Below, in pieces: positions 58,055 through 64,000 of a stretch of 64,000 nt of DNA. The notes below the pieces were generated by a model. The model did no database searches and was not told the DNA's origin. It saw only the letters and a list, made by a program, of their open reading frames with translations. The DNA is from Nageia nagi (lineage: Eukaryota; Pinophyta): assembly GCA_050084985.1 (NCBI GenBank), contig JBITNC010000001.1:29078001-29142000 (forward strand), written 5' to 3'. How positions within the stretch are numbered: the first letter of the stretch is position 1; each line of letters begins with the position of its first letter. Both the position numbers and the translations under genes were made by a program.

Positions 58055-58978
58055 TTATTTCTAACAAAATGAAGATTGATAATAAAATCACTAAATTTGT
58101 TTTGGTTATCTTGGTTTTAGAATTCTTGAAATAGGTTGTAATTATAAATATCATTATAGTTTTATCTAATATTTTTGTAAAATGGGCCGATAAGGAGAAA
58201 ATGAGTATCATATTTTATGACATTTAGGTTACAAATCTTACAAATTACTAAAAACTCCTAATAATTACTAATGAATATGCATCTTCATCAGCCAATATTT
58301 TTAAACATTAGCATGAGGTTCAAAAATCTAATCTAAGAGAACTTATGGTACATTGCTTACTATGAAAGAATGTAATCAACAAACATATGTACACCTAGAG
58401 ATCCTATCCACTAGAAACAAAATAATTATTTATCAATTGGATTTTAAAAAAATTGCCAATAAAGTAGATATGCATATCATTGTAACGTTTAAATGGAATA
58501 TGTAACGTTCATAAAAATCCTAGTACCATTTTTGTCTCTCCATTGTTATTGTTATGCTTCACACTCTTTTATACATTTATTGATATATTTTATTCATTAC
58601 GAAGAGAAGGATTTATCAGCCTTATGATAAGTCTTGAAGAACCCTAAATGCCTAGAATATGGAGAATGATGAAACTCTTGTAAAATATGGTTTCTAATTT
58701 AAGAACATTAAGTTATAAAGACTCAATTATCATATCTCAACACCTCTTCTTGCCACATTAATTTTATCATCAATTCATTTTTTTACATTTTTTTATATAA
58801 TCTAATTTATTTTTTGGATCCTTCTTTTGTTCCTTTTGTATTAGATGAATCCAAAGAGGAATATGACAAGAGATGACATTCATGTTAACTTCTTTAATTT
58901 TTATGGAAAGTGCATCAACTACCACATTTTCTTTACTTTTCTTTTATTCGATTTCAACATTATACCGAAGCATTTTAG

Positions 58979-58979
<1 letters not shown>

Positions 58980-59023
<44 letters not shown>
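58980..59023 (+). repeat. (AT)22 microsatellite
   Basis: About 44 bases of uninterrupted alternating A and T. Confidence 0.95.
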
Positions 59024-59028
<5 letters not shown>

Positions 59029-60329
59029 GCTATGGCCACTCTTATAAGTATTTAAGATTGTTATGGTCACTCTTTCATTTTGAAGTGTATTCCCTTTAGG
59101 TATGGTTTCCATTGAACAATGGTGTAAAGAATATATATGTTTATGTAGACACTAATTTTATTTATTTAAAATCATAATTTACGTATCTAAAATGAATTAA
59201 TTTAATTAAGATAATTTCAGTAAAGTTTATTCTAATTTTAATATAAGGTGTGCTAATGTGATTTTCTTTTGCAAGGTATAAAAGGATATAATAAGATCAA
59301 TTCAAATCAACATTTCTCTTTATGATCAAGTGTTCTCTTCAAAAATACTTAATATCTCTCTCATTTCCATGCTTTTGAACCTCTAAAGAATCATCATTAC
59401 AAAGTTGTGACATTAAAGAATTCATTGCTTGGATAAAAATGATTAGTTTTCAGTAGAATTGAAGATACCAAACTGAAGGGTAGAGATCTAAAACTCACTA
59501 AAAATCCCCATAATTCAATATATTTAAAAATACTCTTAAACAAGAGAAAACTCAATTGATCCTATTTTAGCCTAAAAGGTCAACCTCAACCTTGGTCTTA
59601 TTGCCATCAACTTTTCAAAAGTTTATTAAGTTATTATTTTTAAGCCCTTAGCCTTTTGTGCCCTCTATTTCTTAGAAACATATATTTTCATGCATGTTTT
59701 ATGTTTGTCTTTCATTTCAATTTTGATTTTAGTTTTTAACAAATGGGGAGGATTTTGATTGTCATTGAGGTTGATCCTGAAACTTGTGAAATCTAGGACA
59801 AGTGTCAATCCCCACAAAACTATTAAGTTTTTAGGTGCATTTGGTGAAGGACTTGGTGGCTCAATTCAAAGGGTTAGAAATCATAAAAAAGTATCATCTT
59901 CCTTATTTCAATTTGATATATATGTTACATATAAGCTTATTATGCTTATTTGTTTGATATTACATGCCCTAGATTGTTAATTATCATATTGCAATCCTTA
60001 GTCATATATCATTTTACTCATATTTCTATTTACAGCCCATAAATAAATAATAATATTTATTATTAAGATAAATTATTTGATTTATCTATGTTTTTTATGA
60101 ACTTGAAGTTATTCATTTTTGTAAAAAATCATAGTCTTTGCATATTTTATCAAAAAAATCTAAAGTGTTTATCAACATCTAGAAGTCATCATGGCTAATA
60201 TATATTTCATTGATGTAATTTAGAATGGGGTGTGGACAACATTTACTCATTTTATTATAGAAGAACAACCTAAAATAAGAAGTTCAAGAGGAATAAACAA
60301 ATTTGTTGTTACAACTATACAAAAAAAGA

Positions 60330-61230
60330 GAGTAAAAGGTTAAACATAATAAGTATCCAAGAAGTAGATGAGATAATGGAAGAGGCTACTAGATAATTTA
60401 AAGATAATGATGATTATGATCATGATTATGATAATATTGCTATAGATGAATATATATGTAAATCAAATGGAAATGTTCTCAAAGAATCATATCATGGTGA
60501 TACCAAAGAAGACAACCTAGAAAAAAAAAATTAAGTGATAAATTTAGAAAATCAAAATAGTTTAACAAAACACTTAGAATTATATCATCACACAAAAATC
60601 AATTCGATTATAGTTACCTTTATATGCCTTACTAATTGAAGAGGGAACATAAAAATAAAGACATTACCTTTTGGTGGATTCCGATTTTATGCATGGTTTC
60701 ATCATGGAACCAAACTTACAAAAAGGTTATCATTGATCTATATTGAGATTGTAGAGTCTATAACCCTCCTCCTTCATACCATGATTACACTAGGAAATCA
60801 CATGAGGAAAACATGACTCTTAGACCTAGATCCATACCAAATCAATCTCTTTTCAAATATATTGAACATATCATGCTTGTTCTGATTAGACAACATGTGT
60901 TATTAGTGCTATAGAAACCCAACAAAATTTTCATACCTACAAAACCCCTAAAAATAGGGTTTATTTTGGCCTTGTTTCTAGGTCCAAATTAGTTAAAAAT
61001 CCTCACATTACTCTATCCCACAATCCTCAATATAATTCTACAATTTGAAATGAATAGGTAGTCTAAAATGTGACCTTTAATTCATCTCCTCTAGCACCAA
61101 GAAAATCATCAAATTCTTATAATCAAAATCAATGCAATGTAACAAGTCATGCTAGAGATGAGGTCATAGTATATGATGAAGATGGTGATCAATATATCTT
61201 AGTGGATGGTATAAATGAAATGAAATGATA
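60330..61230 (+). pseudogene. Possible decayed coding scrap, unassigned
   Basis: The plus strand has protein-like pieces: IQEVDEIMEEATR*FKDNDD (60,355-60,410, acidic), VYNPPPSYHDYTRKSHEEN (60,755-60,812), RVYFGLVSRSKLVKNPHITL (60,955-61,015) and VIVYDEDGDQYILVDGINEM (61,168-61,225) before a TGA. Several shifts separate them. No family recognised; it may be a retroelement gag-like remnant or chance. Confidence 0.3.
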
Positions 61231-62959
61231 AATTTATATGTTTTAAGATGAGAGTTTAATATCCTTGTTATGATTTTATTTTGTAGCATTCTTTTCAATA
61301 AATGAATCATTGTTAAATAAATAAATGTTGGATGCTAAAGGACTAGGCCATGAAAAGTATATGAAATATATTTCAAATGAACAACTTCCTACTAGTTAGA
61401 TCCCTTCATATTATTTGTTATTGTAAAGTTGGGAAAGGCTTTAAAAGATGCTCTATAAGGGTATATTAATCTTTTCTTACGGTTTATACTATTTAAGTTA
61501 TGATCATAACCATTTATATGTAGTAATTATTCTAAGTTTGAAATTTGAAATAATTTTCCTTAAGTAAACAAAAATAGGCAAATGATGAATAATTCTTGTA
61601 AGATTTTATTAAGTTGTTTCTTATGTTATGATAACCTAAGTTTATGATTTGTTAATATATAGATTCAAATATATGGAAGCATATTTTATGAAGTATTCTT
61701 ATTAATATTAACTCTAAGTGAATAAGAAAATTGAGTTAGACATTAAATAAATGTTTTGATTGAGATACTTATTTACCTAACATAGATTATGATCATGACT
61801 TAATGAACAAATTAGAGAAAGTTATCCCTAAATGTTAAGATAAGGTTATGCAAAGTACTTGAAGTATAAGCATGGAATATTAAACCTCAAATATTATCTA
61901 ATTAAGAAACCAAAATAAGTATAAAAATTAGATAAACATTTCCACTAGTATGGACTAAGAGATGCTACCAAGTAGTATGGGATGCTTGGTAGGGCGTTTT
62001 AGTTATACTATTTTGTCAATGTGATGAACAATGACATGATATAACTATGATAGTAATTATTTGATTGAGCTACTTGAGGTAGTATCTTCAATAATTCATG
62101 CTATGTTAAATTTATTTTTAAGGTGTCTTTTAGAGAGGGATGCGACATTGGAGGCTTTTGGGTCCTAGAATGGGGTTGACTTTGGTCTTGAGCAATAAGA
62201 TATATCCAACCACAATCATGTTTCTATATTATTCTTAAAAACTAAAATTTTAAACCATCTTCTCTAAGGCTTAGAAGGTCATTTTTAGATATAGTTTCTC
62301 AGTTTTGGAAATTTTCCATTAGAAAAAGTGAGATTCTCTCCCTTTATCAAAATTACAAAAATCATCAACAAGAAATATAATATTTTCATCATATGATATT
62401 AAAACATATTTCAATTTCGCATAAGTATCTCATAAAACAAAGAATAGAAGCAATCTTATATTACATTAAGGGTTCATAAAGACAAGTTTGGAGGCTCTTG
62501 AACCTAAGAATAAGGTTGAAATTGGGCATGTATTGACAAGAGAAGGTTGACCTCAACCCTATTTTGGATTAAATTTAGCTTCAATAAAATTAATGCTTGT
62601 TTCACAACTTCACAAGGTCATTTTAGTATTTTTCATGCCAAAATGAGGAATTTCTTAGTTAGAAACAAGTATTTTTTATCATAGAAATTTCTTAACATTT
62701 AGAAATAAAATTGGTAGCTATAGAAGGTTTTTACAATGATTTTATCTTGTTCCAATAGTTTGAGAGTGTAATTTCTAGATACCTTTGGGGTACAACCATA
62801 CCTTGATTATGTCTTCCTCCTTCATCAAGTTTTGGATATGGAGAGAAACTTCTCATCCATGAATGAAATCCTCCTCGCTCTCAGAGATATCCATAGGATT
62901 ACTTCCATAGTTGTGTTTGAAGGAGCTACACAAAGTAAAGGGGTAAATATAAGAGTTTG
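61231..62959. other. No gene recognised
   Basis: AT-rich sequence without supported features. Confidence 0.45.
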
Positions 62960-63383
62960 GATGGGTATCATATTCATTGCTAGTTAGGTGATAGTGGATT
63001 ACTATTGTGAGATTCCTTGTTTCCTCGTTACTAGCACATTCTCGTTGTGGGATTCATTATTGATTGGTTCATAGTAGATTATTGATGCCTGATTTACTAT
63101 AACATGGGAACAATGGATTATTATTATGGGATTCACTATTTTTGAGCTGATAGAGAATTCTCATAGTAGGGTTTGTTGCTACCAAGCTAACAACGAGTGC
63201 TCCTCATTTGGAAATTTAGTTATTTATTTTTAAATATATTTACTAAATTTAATTTTTTTTTTCTAATATTTTTTGAAACACTAATAAATACTTAATTTAT
63301 ATATATTTTCTTCTAGGAAAAATTTTATAGGTTCTACAAACCAATGGATTTGAAAGGATGTTAAAAGACTTCTATCTACATAT
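62960..63383. repeat. Relative of the 15.2-15.65 kb TIR element
   Basis: Interior repeats of the gattct.gttgt.gggttt type (62,990-63,170), the gctaacaacgagtgctcctcatttgg block (split match to 15,343-15,366), and an end block with ctacaaaccaatgg and gttaaaagact (63,330-63,375) correspond to the interior and right arm of the element at 15,186-15,652. The left arm is not recognisable. Confidence 0.55.
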
Positions 63384-64000
63384 TGTAGATGCCTAAAAAT
63401 GAATTATTATTTATTAAATAATTCATTTTAGGGACTCAATAATGTATTATGTGAATAGGGGTTAAAAATACTCAAAAGTTGTGTAATTCATTTAATGGAA
63501 CACCATATCATGACTTAGGGGTCAAATCTTATAATAGAAGTGTTGCTATATAAAGACATCAAAGGCAACACAATAGAGAGGGAAGATCCTCAAAGGAGAA
63601 GAATCTATCAATTGAAAATTAGATAGAAGATCATCATCAAGGCTACAAGATATTATAGAAGCCAGGATAAGGCCAAAGATAGATAAGGAGAGAACAAAGA
63701 ATAAGACCTATGAAAAACCTTTGTGAATATCATATCTATAACAAGCGAACATCATTTCTTATCTTTTTTTTTGTTATATGATTACTCTTTCATTTGCTCA
63801 TTACTACATCATTTATTACATTTTCATATTGCTTATTTTAAGCCATGTACCTAATATAGGACACCAACAGCATGCAATTGGGTGAATGTATGCTTATCTT
63901 TCATGTATGTTTATCTTAATGGAATGAATATGTGATCTAATTAAACACAAGTATTTTTTTGTCATTCATTATTGCCATATTTTACATACATGTGTCAATA
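63384..64000 (+). mobile_element. Possible LTR (incomplete at window edge)
   Basis: Starts TGTAGATGCC immediately after the end of the TIR-element relative, contains a TATA-like gctatataaag (about 63,552) and a purine-rich transcribed-looking part. No second copy, primer site or right end is visible in the window, so this is tentative. Confidence 0.3.

Larger units (their letters stand above)
56811..60300. other. AT-rich, microsatellite-bearing, no gene recognised
   Basis: Holds the two dinucleotide tracts listed separately. Short open frames, including 59,759-59,980, have no recognisable domain. Confidence 0.45.

Noticed and set aside
58002-58055. Open frame rich in HTHTHT through the GT microsatellite (57,981-58,211 minus)
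   Set aside because: The His-Thr run is only the translated dinucleotide repeat; no gene.

Overview
This window looks like nuclear DNA of a land plant, most likely a gymnosperm or another large-genome lineage. The evidence is high AT content, introns with ordinary GT/AG borders, a plant-type ARID/HMG-box gene fragment, plant organelle-type PPR remnants, and a background made almost entirely of old, decayed retrotransposons. The organism call is inference; no sequence seen here names a species. I found no prokaryotic operon, CRISPR array or organellar gene block.

Layout. 1-1.62 kb: 3' end of a plus-strand Ty1/Copia element with its LTR, which carries a 49-bp-arm palindrome. 2.47-3.6 kb: 3' remnant of a LINE with a zf-RVT-like region. 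4.39-8.54 kb: broken multi-exon host gene on the plus strand. 9.0-9.74 kb: convergent minus-strand exons of an HMG-box gene, the only coding sequence here that splices into a clean frame. The shared 3' ends of these two genes recur in inverted orientation at 12.1-13.57 kb, forming 1.46-1.49 kb inverted-repeat arms around a 2.85 kb spacer. 14.9-16.4 kb: decayed LINE reverse transcriptase interrupted by a 467-bp terminal-inverted-repeat element.

15.34-31.65 kb is a tandem segmental duplication (unit A 8.95 kb, unit B 7.35 kb) whose ends share a 7-bp microhomology. Unit A holds a complete non-autonomous CACTA transposon (16,984-19,762, TSD TCT) that carries a decayed PPR gene fragment, part of it amplified as three 218-bp tandem repeats. 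Farther right is a second PPR pseudogene on the opposite strand. Unit B lost the left half of the CACTA element. A 579-bp block is identical between the units although its flanks differ by about 4%, which looks like gene conversion.

31.6-36.85 kb: two unassigned, heavily decayed coding sequences (one plus, one minus), a PPR scrap and a tRNA-Lys-like pseudogene. 37.2-37.7 kb: solo LTR with a perfect 5-bp TSD. 37.9-39.9 kb: Copia pol remnant. 40.0-43.8 kb: Gypsy gag-pol remnant. 45,548-53,725: complete but inactivated minus-strand Copia element with both LTRs, TSD ATGGT, tRNA-iMet-type primer site, polypurine tract and an unusually long 2.6 kb leader. 55.5-56.6 kb: LINE fragment that continues, in protein terms, where the 16.4 kb LINE fragment stops. 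The rest is AT-rich non-coding DNA with microsatellites and, at the right edge, a possible LTR.

The elements do not work together as a pathway. What can be read is a history: LINE and LTR insertions, capture of a PPR fragment by a CACTA element, tandem duplication, deletion, local conversion, and inverted duplication of the 3' ends of two convergent genes. All alignments and counts were made by eye.
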